This document shows, piece after piece, positions 52,063-59,747 of a stretch of 64,000 bases of DNA; position 1 is the stretch's first letter, and every line of letters begins with the position of its first letter. The stretch spans positions 124,001-188,000 of the forward strand of contig NZ_JAKLUA010000005.1 in assembly GCF_022012435.1 (NCBI RefSeq), read 5' to 3'. Both the position numbers and the translations under genes were made by a program. The notes beneath the pieces are model-generated. The model did not search any database. It saw nothing but the letters and a program-made list of their open reading frames with translations, and was not told the DNA's origin. The DNA is from Bradyrhizobium zhengyangense (GTDB taxonomy: Bacteria > Pseudomonadota > Alphaproteobacteria > Rhizobiales > Xanthobacteraceae).

Positions 52063-52605
52063 TCACAGCGAAGCCTTCGCTTTTCGCACCATGTCGTCGA
52101 ACGTCATATCGAGCCAGACGCTGCCGCCGCGGCAGCCGGCGACGACCCGCTCGGCCCAGCCGGTGTAATCGACGAGGTCGTCACGCTCTTCCCCGGTCGG
52201 ATCGGAATGAATGCGCGCGCCGATATTGCTGACCTTGTCGGCAATCTTGATCAGTTTTGCGCTTGGCGACTTCTTCGGCGCATCGATCACCTGCCGTCGT
52301 CGCCGCTCGGCCTTCGGCAGGCTCATGTCGTCGGTGCATTCGACGACGAGCGCAGCGACACGCTCGGAGAATTTTTGCGCGAGCTCTTCGCGCGTGGTCT
52401 CGGTGTCCTCGATCGTATCGTGCAGCCAACCGGCCGCAACGAGTTCAGCATCGGCGCCATCAGTCGCCGTTGCCAGCAGGTTCGCGACTTCCGCGAGATG
52501 ATTGATGTAAGGCTCATTCCCCCGCCCCTTGCGCGCCATGCCGTTGTGCCGGCGCGCGGCCAGCTCAGCAGCTTGGGAGACGAGGCGGACCGGGGGGATC
52601 ACCAC
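52063..52605 (-). CDS. HD domain hydrolase, MESH1-like small alarmone hydrolase
   Basis: A 180-residue cytosolic HD-superfamily protein. The motifs follow the hydrolase half of SpoT and MESH1: RRHNGMARKGRGNEPYINHL (about 18-37), AAGWLHDTIEDTETT with H62-D63, and AKLIKIADKVSNIGAR. No synthetase domain is present, so it would only degrade a nucleotide such as (p)ppGpp; human and fly MESH1 also remove phosphate from NADPH. The gene is in the urease operon between the patatin gene (11 bp) and ureC (37 bp). This location suggests a tie between nitrogen supply and stringent signalling, as inference. Confidence 0.82.
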   Translation of the reverse strand: MVIPPVRLVSQAAELAARRHNGMARKGRGNEPYINHLAEVANLLATATDGADAELVAAGWLHDTIEDTETTREELAQKFSERVAALVVECTDDMSLPKAERRRRQVIDAPKKSPSAKLIKIADKVSNIGARIHSDPTGEERDDLVDYTGWAERVVAGCRGGSVWLDMTFDDMVRKAKASL

Positions 52606-52616
52606 AACACTCCTGG

Positions 52617-53738
52617 TCAGTGCAACGCCGGCAGCAGGCCGCGGGCCTTGAACACTTCGTCGAGCTTCACCTGGGCAAGCCGATAGCCGGCCTTGCGGCG
52701 TCGCTCGATGCCCCCTGCGGAAAAATCGCGAAAGGCTCCGGAGTCCTCGGCTTCCTCCAACAGGCCGGCGGCCTTGACCAGATCGGAATCGGCAAGGTCG
52801 ATGTTGGTGATCGCGCCCAGCGTCTTGAAGCGCTGCGCCTGCGTCACCCGCCGGTCGAGGTCCGGCGTCCGCGCCGCTTCGGGAACGGCTGCGGAAAGGG
52901 CCTCGATGGTCTGAAGCAGTTCGTTGATGACAGCGGCATTGGCGCCATCCTGGCGAAGCCGATTGCCATAGCGCAGCTCGCTCAGGCGGTCGTTCACTTC
53001 GATCATGTTCTTCGGCGCGGCGCGCTTGTTTCGAAAGAGGTTCATCACCACGAGAATGCGATCGACATCTGCCGCCCCTGAAAACGCCTCGATCGCATCG
53101 CCGAGCGGTGTATTGTCGACGATACCGCCGTCCCAGAACGTCCTATTATCGATCGGGGTCGCCGGAAATCCGGGTGGAAGGCTCCCGCTGGCCAGGACGT
53201 GTTGAGGCTTGATCGCGATCTGCTGCTCATCCTTGCGCGGATGGTTGCGGAAGCGCGTCAGCTCGCCGGAGGCCACATCGACCGCGGTCACGACGAAGGC
53301 GGTCGGACTGGCATTCAGCGCCGCAAAATCCACGTGGTTCTTCAGCGTCTCGAGCATAGGCGAGGTATCGTAGAAGTTCTTCCAGTTTAGGACATCCCAA
53401 TAGTCGTAGCGCTGCTTGTAGAAGCCATGCACGCCGAACAGCGCGAGATCATGATCGGCAATGCCCCACCAATGGTTTCCCAGCGAAAGCTCGGACCAAA
53501 GGCCATTCAAACGCAGCTTGGCGTCGGCCCGACCAGCGGCGCCAACAACGCAGGCCGCATTGATCGCGCCGATGGACACACCCGTGACCGCCGCCAGCGT
53601 GATCGTCCGGCCCGCACGATCGACCGTATCCATCAATTCCAGCAGCGCCTCGATCGCACCGAACTCATAGGCGCCGAGTGCACCGCCGCCCTGGAGCACG
53701 AGTCCAACCTCGACCTTGTCCTTCGCGAGCGCATCCAT
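52617..53738 (-). CDS. patatin-like phospholipase inside the urease operon
   Basis: A 373-residue serine hydrolase. The oxyanion loop is LVLQGGGALGAYEFGAIEAL, the nucleophile lies in GVSIGAINAACVVGAAG, and the catalytic Asp in FWDGGIVDNTPLGDAIEAF. The C-terminal part (VNDRLSELRYGNRLRQ) matches the DUF3734-type tail of the paralogue at 20976-22151. ATG 53738 has GGAAGG upstream; the frame runs on to 54131 through ureB in another frame and is spurious. It lies 26 bp after ureB and 11 bp before the HD gene. Its role beside urease is unknown. Confidence 0.87.
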   Translation of the reverse strand: MDALAKDKVEVGLVLQGGGALGAYEFGAIEALLELMDTVDRAGRTITLAAVTGVSIGAINAACVVGAAGRADAKLRLNGLWSELSLGNHWWGIADHDLALFGVHGFYKQRYDYWDVLNWKNFYDTSPMLETLKNHVDFAALNASPTAFVVTAVDVASGELTRFRNHPRKDEQQIAIKPQHVLASGSLPPGFPATPIDNRTFWDGGIVDNTPLGDAIEAFSGAADVDRILVVMNLFRNKRAAPKNMIEVNDRLSELRYGNRLRQDGANAAVINELLQTIEALSAAVPEAARTPDLDRRVTQAQRFKTLGAITNIDLADSDLVKAAGLLEEAEDSGAFRDFSAGGIERRRKAGYRLAQVKLDEVFKARGLLPALH

Positions 53739-53764
53739 GGCGAACCTTCCTGTAGATTCCCTGC

Positions 53765-54070
53765 CTATAGTTTCCCCATCACGTCGCCGCGAAAACCGTA
53801 GATCGTCTTCTTGCCCGCGAGCGCGACGAGCTGGACCTCGCGGGTCTGGCCGGGTTCGAAGCGGACGGCGGTGCCGGCGGCGATGTCGAGGCGCATGCCG
53901 CGGGACTTCTTGCGGTCGAATTTCAGCGCAGGATTGGTCTCGAAGAAATGATAGTGCGAGCCGACCTGGATCGGACGGTCGCCGGTATTGGCCACCGTCA
54001 GCGTCACGGTCTTGCGGCCGGCATTGAGCTCGATCTCGCCGCCCTGGATGAAGAGTTCGCCGGGGATCAT
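53765..54070 (-). CDS. ureB: urease beta subunit
   Basis: A 101-residue structural subunit of the urease trimer. It begins MIPGELFIQGGEIELNAGRK, followed by VTLTVANTGDRPIQVGSHYH, FFETNPALKFDRKKSRGMRL and IAAGTAVRFEPGQTREVQLV, all characteristic of UreB. The length is typical. It is separated from ureA by 113 bp holding a palindromic repeat, so the ureA-ureB coupling found elsewhere is broken here. Confidence 0.95.
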   Translation of the reverse strand: MIPGELFIQGGEIELNAGRKTVTLTVANTGDRPIQVGSHYHFFETNPALKFDRKKSRGMRLDIAAGTAVRFEPGQTREVQLVALAGKKTIYGFRGDVMGKL

Positions 54071-54084
54071 GTCTATCTTCCTTT

Positions 54085-54173
54085 GTCATTCCGGGGCGCG
54101 CAAAGCGAGAACCCGGAATCTCGATCAACAATCTCTGGATTCCGGGTTCGCCCTGCGGGCGCCCCGGAATGAC
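54085..54173. repeat. palindromic repeat between ureA and ureB
   Basis: The ends GTCATTCCGGGGCGC (54085-) and GCGCCCCGGAATGAC (-54173) are perfectly complementary over at least 14 bases, and inner ACCCGGAATC / GATTCCGGGT form a second stem. It is closely related to 84-162 and 22813-22904. It would form a hairpin in the urease mRNA. Confidence 0.75.
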
Positions 54174-54183
54174 GAATTGAAAG

Positions 54184-54486
54184 CTACCTGATCGGTTCGT
54201 GCACGGTGACGAGCTTGGTGCCGTCGGGGAACGTCGCCTCGACCTGGATGTCGTGGATCATCTCGGGGATGCCGGGCATCACCTGGTCGCGGGTGAGCAC
54301 CTGCGCGCCCGACTGCATCAGCTCTGCGACGGTGCGGCCGTCGCGCGCGCCCTCGAGGATGTAATCGGAGATGATCGCGATCGCCTCGGGATGGTTGAGC
54401 TTGACGCCGCGATCCAGCCTGCGGCGCGCCACGATGGCGGCCATCGAGATCAGAAGCTTGTCCTTTTCGCGGGGAGACAGGTTCAT
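54184..54486 (-). CDS. ureA: urease gamma subunit
   Basis: A 100-residue structural subunit. It begins MNLSPREKDKLLISMAAIVA, and continues with RRRLDRGVKLNHPEAIAIIS, DYILEGARDGRTVAELM, VLTRDQVMPGIPEMIHDIQV and EATFPDGTKLVTVHEPI, the full UreA pattern at the normal length. It follows ureD by 40 bp. With UreB and UreC it forms the (alpha-beta-gamma)3 holoenzyme. Confidence 0.95.
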   Translation of the reverse strand: MNLSPREKDKLLISMAAIVARRRLDRGVKLNHPEAIAIISDYILEGARDGRTVAELMQSGAQVLTRDQVMPGIPEMIHDIQVEATFPDGTKLVTVHEPIR

Positions 54487-54526
54487 GCGAAATCTCTTCG
54501 GTTCAACACTTCAATTCACCCGGTCG

Positions 54527-55369
54527 TCAATTCAGCCAGAGTCGCGGCAAGGCCGCACCGGTGCGCGCCAGCACGGCCATCATGTCGGCACGCAAACGCG
54601 CCGCATCTTGGGCACAGAACCGTGCCATTGCAAAGCCATTCCAGGCGGATATCCCGACCTCGCCGGCGAAAGAGTCCGACGCCTCGCGGAGGCGCTCGAC
54701 CAATGCCTCGTCGCCCGGCACGATCAGGGCCGTGCCGATCGCCGCAGCGCCCCTCGCGACTGCCGACCGCGCCAATTTCGCACCGATATCGCCGTCCAGC
54801 CTGACGGTCTCCGCAAAGACAAGCTTGCCGCCACGGGAGAGCCGCCAGCGGTCGACAAATTCGCCCTGCTCCATGCGCTCGCCCATGGCCGTGCGGCCAA
54901 ATACGACAATTTCACACAACAGCAGCGAGGCGGCTTCATCGAGCTCGATGTCGAAGCGGCGATGGACCCGCGCGCGGTTGAACAGGATCGTCTCCTGGGG
55001 CAGCCAGCCGAGATGGGCCCCAGCGCCAACCTTCAGGGAAATGCTGAGCTGCGCTGCGGCCCCCGGCGCGCGGTAGACCTTTTCCGCGGCCGCCGTGGTC
55101 AGCGTCAGGCGGGCAGAATCGATGGCCGAGATCTCGATGTCGAACCGGTCACCGCCAGCGACGCCGCCGGCCGTGTTCACGAACACGCCGGACAGGCCCT
55201 CATCCTCCGGCGAAGGAAAGCGCACACGGAGCGAGCCGGATTCATGCAAGGCGCCGCGTCGCGTCACGCCGTCGCGGGCGTGGACGTCGAAACGCACGGC
55301 ACCGCGCGCGCGATTGGCTTCGAACACCGAAGATGTCGTCAAAGATGTGACCAAGGCGTCGCTGCGCAT
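54527..55369 (-). CDS. ureD: urease accessory protein UreD
   Basis: A 280-residue protein that binds apo-urease and recruits UreF and UreG. UreD-type segments are GAVRFDVHARDGVTRRGALH, FVNTAGGVAGGDRFDIEISA, RLTLTTAAAEKVYRA, LSISLKVGAGAHLGWLPQET and ILFNRARVHRRFDIEL. The length is normal. It starts 53 bp after urtE on the same strand, with no visible terminator between, so the urease genes probably continue the urt transcript. Confidence 0.92.
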   Translation of the reverse strand: MRSDALVTSLTTSSVFEANRARGAVRFDVHARDGVTRRGALHESGSLRVRFPSPEDEGLSGVFVNTAGGVAGGDRFDIEISAIDSARLTLTTAAAEKVYRAPGAAAQLSISLKVGAGAHLGWLPQETILFNRARVHRRFDIELDEAASLLLCEIVVFGRTAMGERMEQGEFVDRWRLSRGGKLVFAETVRLDGDIGAKLARSAVARGAAAIGTALIVPGDEALVERLREASDSFAGEVGISAWNGFAMARFCAQDAARLRADMMAVLARTGAALPRLWLN

Positions 55370-55422
55370 CCGTCTCCCCCAGCCGGCCGCGGCAGGATTT
55401 CGCTAGCCTACAGTGCCCCGAC

Positions 55423-56118
55423 TTACAGCGCCATCTGGCGGCTAATCTCGCCTGGGTCGAGATTGGAGCGGTCGCAGGTGAACTTCACCGCACCACGATC
55501 CATCACCGCAAAGCTGTCGCCGAGCTCGCAGGCAAAGTCGAGATATTGTTCGACCAGCACGATGGCGATGTTGCCGAGGTTGCGCAAGTAAGAGATGGCG
55601 CGGCCGATGTCCTTGATGATCGAGGGCTGGATGCCCTCGGTCGGCTCGTCCAGCAGCAGCAGTTTTGGCCGCATCACCAGCGCGCGCCCGATCGCGAGCT
55701 GCTGCTGCTGGCCGCCGGAGAGGTCGCCGCCGCGCCGGCCGAGCATGGATTGCAGCACCGGAAACAGCGAGAACACATCGTCCGGAATGTTCTTGTCCTG
55801 ACGCTTGAGCGGACCGAAGCCGGTCTTGAGATTTTCCTCGACCGTCAGCAGCGGAAAGATCTCGCGGCCCTGCGGCACAAAGCCGATCCCTTTGCGCGCC
55901 CGCTCATAGGGCTTCAGCCCGGTGATGTCGCTGCCGTCGAACAGGATCGCGCCCGAGGAGATCGGATACTGCCCGACCATGGCGCGCAGAAGCGACGTCT
56001 TGCCGACGCCGTTACGTCCGAGCACGCAGGTGACCTTGCCCGGCTCGGCCGCGATCGAGACGCCGCGCAGCGCCTGCGCCGCGCCGTAGAACAGGTTGAT
56101 GTCCTTGACCTCAAGCAT
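55423..56118 (-). CDS. urtE: urea ABC transporter, ATP-binding subunit UrtE
   Basis: A 231-residue ABC ATPase of the branched-chain amino acid/urea type. Walker A is GRNGVGKTSLL, signature DLSGGQQQQLAIGRALV, Walker B KLLLLDEPTEGIQPSIIKDI, switch VLVEQYLDFA. The EGIQPSII wording is typical of UrtE as against LivF. It starts 3 bp after the stop of urtD. With UrtA-D it forms a high-affinity urea importer. Confidence 0.93.
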   Translation of the reverse strand: MLEVKDINLFYGAAQALRGVSIAAEPGKVTCVLGRNGVGKTSLLRAMVGQYPISSGAILFDGSDITGLKPYERARKGIGFVPQGREIFPLLTVEENLKTGFGPLKRQDKNIPDDVFSLFPVLQSMLGRRGGDLSGGQQQQLAIGRALVMRPKLLLLDEPTEGIQPSIIKDIGRAISYLRNLGNIAIVLVEQYLDFACELGDSFAVMDRGAVKFTCDRSNLDPGEISRQMAL

Positions 56119-56121
56119 CGC

Positions 56122-56883
56122 TCAGCGTCCCAGATAGACTTCAATGACCCGCTCGTTGGACGAGACCTGGTCGATGGTTCCTTCGGCGAGCACGGTGCCT
56201 TCATGCAGGCAGGTGACCTTGACCCCGAGCTCGCGCACGAACGTCATGTCGTGCTCGACCACCATGACGGTGTGGGTCTTGTTGATCTCCTTGAGCAGCT
56301 CGGCGGTGAGGTGCGTTTCCACGTCGGTCATGCCGGCGACCGGCTCATCGACGAGGAGCAGCTTCGGGTCCTGCGCCAGCAGCATGCCGATCTCGAGCCA
56401 TTGCTTCTGGCCGTGGCTGAGACTGCCGGCGAGGCGGTTGCGGGCGTCGGTGAGGCGGATCGTCTCCAGCACCTTGTCGATGCGCTCGGATTCGGCCCTG
56501 CTGCCGCGCCAGAACAGCGTGCCCTTGACGCTGTGGTCGACATTGAGCGCCAGCAGTAGATTGTCCTGAACCGTCTGGCTCTCGAACACCGTCGGCTTCT
56601 GAAATTTGCGGCCAATGCCGAGCTCGGCGATGCGGGTCTCGTCGAGACGCGTCAAATCGGTGACGCCATCGAACAGCACCGTGCCCTCGTCCGGCTTGGT
56701 CTTGCCGGTGATGATGTCCATCATCGTGGTCTTGCCGGCGCCGTTCGGACCGATGATGGCGCGCATTTCGCCGGGCGCAAGCGTCAGCGACAGGTTGTTG
56801 ATGGCGTGGAAGCCGTCGAACGAGACGTGCACGCCGTCGAGATAGAGCATCGCGGAGGTCGCGCGGGTATCCATGACGTTCAT
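56122..56883 (-). CDS. urtD: urea ABC transporter, ATP-binding subunit UrtD
   Basis: A 253-residue ABC ATPase. Walker A GPNGAGKTTMMDIITGKTKP, the LivG-type insert GRKFQKPTVFESQTVQDNLL, signature GSLSHGQKQWLEIGMLLA, Walker B KLLLVDEPVAGMTD and switch VVEHDMTFVRELG are all present. The signature SHGQKQ replaces the usual SGGQ, as in UrtD/LivG proteins. It lies 5 bp after urtC. Confidence 0.93.
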   Translation of the reverse strand: MNVMDTRATSAMLYLDGVHVSFDGFHAINNLSLTLAPGEMRAIIGPNGAGKTTMMDIITGKTKPDEGTVLFDGVTDLTRLDETRIAELGIGRKFQKPTVFESQTVQDNLLLALNVDHSVKGTLFWRGSRAESERIDKVLETIRLTDARNRLAGSLSHGQKQWLEIGMLLAQDPKLLLVDEPVAGMTDVETHLTAELLKEINKTHTVMVVEHDMTFVRELGVKVTCLHEGTVLAEGTIDQVSSNERVIEVYLGR

Positions 56884-56888
56884 GACCG

Positions 56889-58058
56889 CTACTCCGCCAT
56901 CTTTGGTTCGGTGATGCCGTCTTCGGCCGCCGCGCTCGCAGTCGTCGCGGCCGGGCGCCTCTCCCTCGCCTGTTCCCGCCAGGCGCTGAAGGTACCGACG
57001 ATGCCCTTGGGCAACAGCAGCGTCACCAGGATGAACAGCGCGCCCAGCATGAACAGCCAGTACGGCGCCAGCACGCCTGAGGTGAAGAACGTCTTGGCGT
57101 AGTTGACGACGATGGCACCGAGCGCAGCACCGACCAGCGTGCCGCGCCCACCGACCGCGACCCAGATCACCGCCTCGATCGAGTTGCCCGGCGCGAACTC
57201 GCTCGGATTGATGATGCCGACCTGCGGCACATAGAGCGCGCCGGCGACGCCGGCCATGCAGGCCGACAGCGTGAACACGAACAGCTTGTAGGATTCGACG
57301 CGGTAGCCGAGGAAGCGGCTGCGCGATTCCGCGTCGCGGATTGCAATCAACACCTTGCCGAGCTTGGAGGACACGACCGAGCGGCAGATCAGGAAGGCGA
57401 GGATCAACGCCAGACAGCTCAGCGCGAACAGTGCCGCGCGGGTGCCTTCGGCCTGGACATTGAAGCCCAGAATGTCCTTGAAGTCGGTCAGGCCGTTATT
57501 GCCGCCAAAACCAAAGTCGTTGCGGAAGAAGGCGAGCAGCAGCGCGTAGGTCATCGCCTGGGTGATGATCGACAGATACACGCCGGTGACGCGGGAGCGG
57601 AAGGCTAGCCAGCCGAAGCAGAAGGCGAGCAGGCCCGGCACGAACAGCACCATCAGCGCGGCGAACCAGAACATGTCGAAGCCGTACCAGGTCCAGGGCA
57701 GCTTCGAGTAGTTCAGGAACACCATGAAGTCGGGCAGGATCGGATTGCCGTAGACGCCGCGGGTACCGATCTGCCGCATCAGATACATGCCCATGGCGTA
57801 GCCGCCGAGCGCGAAGAAGGCGCCGTGGCCGAGCGAGAGAATGCCGCAATAGCCCCAGATCAGGTCGATCGAGAGCGCCAGGATGGCGTAGCAGACATAT
57901 TTGCCCCACAGCGCGACCAGATAGGTCGGCACCTGCAGGAACGAGCCTGCAGGCAGCAGCAGGTTGGACAGCGGGATCAGCACGCCCAGCGCGGCAACAA
58001 CCAACAGGAATATGGTCGCGCCGCGGTCCAGCGATCGCGTCAGCATGTGAGGGGTCAT
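56889..58058 (-). CDS. urtC: urea ABC transporter, permease UrtC
   Basis: A 389-residue polytopic permease of the LivM type with about 10 helices. Segments: IWGYCGILSLGHGAFFALGG, YAMGMYLMRQIGTRGVYGNP, FGFGGNNGLTDFKDILGF, ESRSRFLGYRVESYKLFVFT and WVAVGGRGTLVGAALGAIVV. The start at 58058 overlaps the stop of urtB by 4 bp (ATGA type). The longer frame to 58499 runs antiparallel to nothing meaningful and lies over urtB, so it is not used. The tail is Ala/Glu-rich. Confidence 0.93.
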   Translation of the reverse strand: MTPHMLTRSLDRGATIFLLVVAALGVLIPLSNLLLPAGSFLQVPTYLVALWGKYVCYAILALSIDLIWGYCGILSLGHGAFFALGGYAMGMYLMRQIGTRGVYGNPILPDFMVFLNYSKLPWTWYGFDMFWFAALMVLFVPGLLAFCFGWLAFRSRVTGVYLSIITQAMTYALLLAFFRNDFGFGGNNGLTDFKDILGFNVQAEGTRAALFALSCLALILAFLICRSVVSSKLGKVLIAIRDAESRSRFLGYRVESYKLFVFTLSACMAGVAGALYVPQVGIINPSEFAPGNSIEAVIWVAVGGRGTLVGAALGAIVVNYAKTFFTSGVLAPYWLFMLGALFILVTLLLPKGIVGTFSAWREQARERRPAATTASAAAEDGITEPKMAE

Positions 58059-59665
58059 GCTTCCACCGCACGGCCCTTGAGCGCGAACAGGCCGCGCGGC
58101 CGCTTTTGAATGAACAGGATGATCAGGACCAGGATCGCGATCTTGCCGAGCACGGCGCCGGCGACCGGCTCCAGGAACTTGTTGGCGACGCCGAGCGTGA
58201 AGGCGCCGACCAGTGTGCCCCAGAGATTGCCGACCCCTCCGAACACCACGACCATGAAACTGTCGATGATGTAGCTCTGGCCGAGATTGGGACTGACATT
58301 GTCGATCTGCGACAGCGCAACGCCGGCGATGCCGGCAATGCCCGAGCCGAGCCCGAAGGTCAGCGCATCGACGCGAGACGTGGCGATGCCCATCGAGGCC
58401 GCCATGCGCCTGTTTTGCGTCACGGCACGCATCTCGAGGCCCAGCGCCGTGTAGCGCAGCATTGCGAGCAGGATCACGAATACCGCCAGCGTGAAGCACA
58501 GGATCCAGAGCCGGTTATAGGTGATGGTGATCTGGCCGAGCTCAAACGCACCGCTCATCCAGGAAGGATTGCCGACCTCGCGGTTGGTCGGACCGAACAT
58601 GGTGCGCACCGCCTGCTGCAGCACCAGCGACAGGCCCCAGGTCGCGAGCAGCGTCTCCAGCGGCCGGCCATAGAGGAAGCGGATGATGCTGCGCTCGATC
58701 AGCACGCCGATGCCACCGGCGACGAGGAAGGCGAGCGGCACGGCGATCAGCAGCGAATAGTCGAACAAAGCGGGATAGCGTGTGCGGATCACCTCCTGCA
58801 CCACGAAGGTGGTGTAGGCGCCGATCATCACCATCTCGCCATGGGCCATGTTGATGACGCCCATCACGCCGAAGGTGATGGCAAGCCCGATCGCGGCGAG
58901 CAGCAGCACCGAGCCGAGCGACAGCCCGTACCAGGCATTCTGCACCGAAGACCAGACCGCCAGCGAGCTCTGGATCGAGCCGATCGCACTCGTCGCAGCC
59001 TTTGCGACGGAGGCCGGCTGATCGGTGCCGATGTCGGAGAGCAGCGCCAGCGCGTCCTGATCGCCACGCGCCTTGATGGTCGCGACCGCCTCGAGCTTCT
59101 GCACTTCGGTCGCGTCGGACTTGAACAGCAGGATCGCCGCACGCGCTTCGCCGAGTGCGGTCTTGACCGATTTATTGGTTTCCTTGGCAAGCGCGCCTTC
59201 GACCGGATCCAGCGCGGTCTCTTCATGCGATTTGAATACGGATTGCGCGGCCTGCAGGCGCGCAACGAGATCGGGCGACTGCAGCGTCAGGCTGCCGAGC
59301 GCAGCATCGACGCTGCGGCGCAGACGGTTGTTGAGGCGGACGGCGCTGGCGCTGTCAGGCACGCTAGCGACGGCCTCGCCGGTCGCGGCGTCGATCGACT
59401 TGCCGTCGGTGCCGGTGACGTAAACTTTCTTGGTGTCAGGATCGGCCATGAGACGGCCGTCCTGGAGCGCGCTGATGATCGGAAAGGCGAGCTTGTTGCC
59501 GCTGCCTGCGACCACGCCGATTGCCTCATCCGTGTCGGAAAAATCGTCGTTTGCGAATTTGGCGACCGCATCCTCGAACGGACCGGCAAAGGCCGGCAGT
59601 GCGAACGCGATCAGAAACAGCGAAAGGACAAAGCTGCAGAAACGGGCGGACAATTTGGTTGGCAC
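58055..59665 (-). CDS. urtB: urea ABC transporter, permease UrtB
   Basis: A 536-residue permease. A signal peptide (FVLSLFLIAFALPAFA) and a periplasmic N-terminal domain of about 200 residues come first, as is usual in proteobacterial UrtB but not in LivH. The membrane domain follows: GSVLLLAAIGLAITFGVMGV, INMAHGEMVMIGAYTTFVVQ, LYGRPLETLLATWGLSLVLQ, MRAVTQNRRMAASMGIATSR and FGLGSGIAGIAGVALSQIDN. It works with UrtC. The 82-bp gap to urtA contains a perfect 12-bp hairpin. Confidence 0.93.
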   Translation of the reverse strand: MPTKLSARFCSFVLSLFLIAFALPAFAGPFEDAVAKFANDDFSDTDEAIGVVAGSGNKLAFPIISALQDGRLMADPDTKKVYVTGTDGKSIDAATGEAVASVPDSASAVRLNNRLRRSVDAALGSLTLQSPDLVARLQAAQSVFKSHEETALDPVEGALAKETNKSVKTALGEARAAILLFKSDATEVQKLEAVATIKARGDQDALALLSDIGTDQPASVAKAATSAIGSIQSSLAVWSSVQNAWYGLSLGSVLLLAAIGLAITFGVMGVINMAHGEMVMIGAYTTFVVQEVIRTRYPALFDYSLLIAVPLAFLVAGGIGVLIERSIIRFLYGRPLETLLATWGLSLVLQQAVRTMFGPTNREVGNPSWMSGAFELGQITITYNRLWILCFTLAVFVILLAMLRYTALGLEMRAVTQNRRMAASMGIATSRVDALTFGLGSGIAGIAGVALSQIDNVSPNLGQSYIIDSFMVVVFGGVGNLWGTLVGAFTLGVANKFLEPVAGAVLGKIAILVLIILFIQKRPRGLFALKGRAVEA

Positions 59666-59688
59666 TGTGGATCACCCCGGCAGAAGTG

Positions 59689-59720
59689 GGGAGAAGACGG
59701 CGGAATAACCGTCTTCTCCC
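59689..59720 (-). promoter_or_regulatory. intercistronic hairpin between urtA and urtB
   Basis: A perfect 12-bp inverted repeat GGGAGAAGACGG / CCGTCTTCTCCC (59689-59700 with 59709-59720) with an 8-base loop lies 28 bp after the urtA stop. No T-run follows on the minus strand, so it is more likely an mRNA-stabilising or partially attenuating stem that lets more UrtA than permease be made. Confidence 0.7.
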
Positions 59721-59747
59721 GTCGTGCAGTCGAACGTCAGATCCGGA

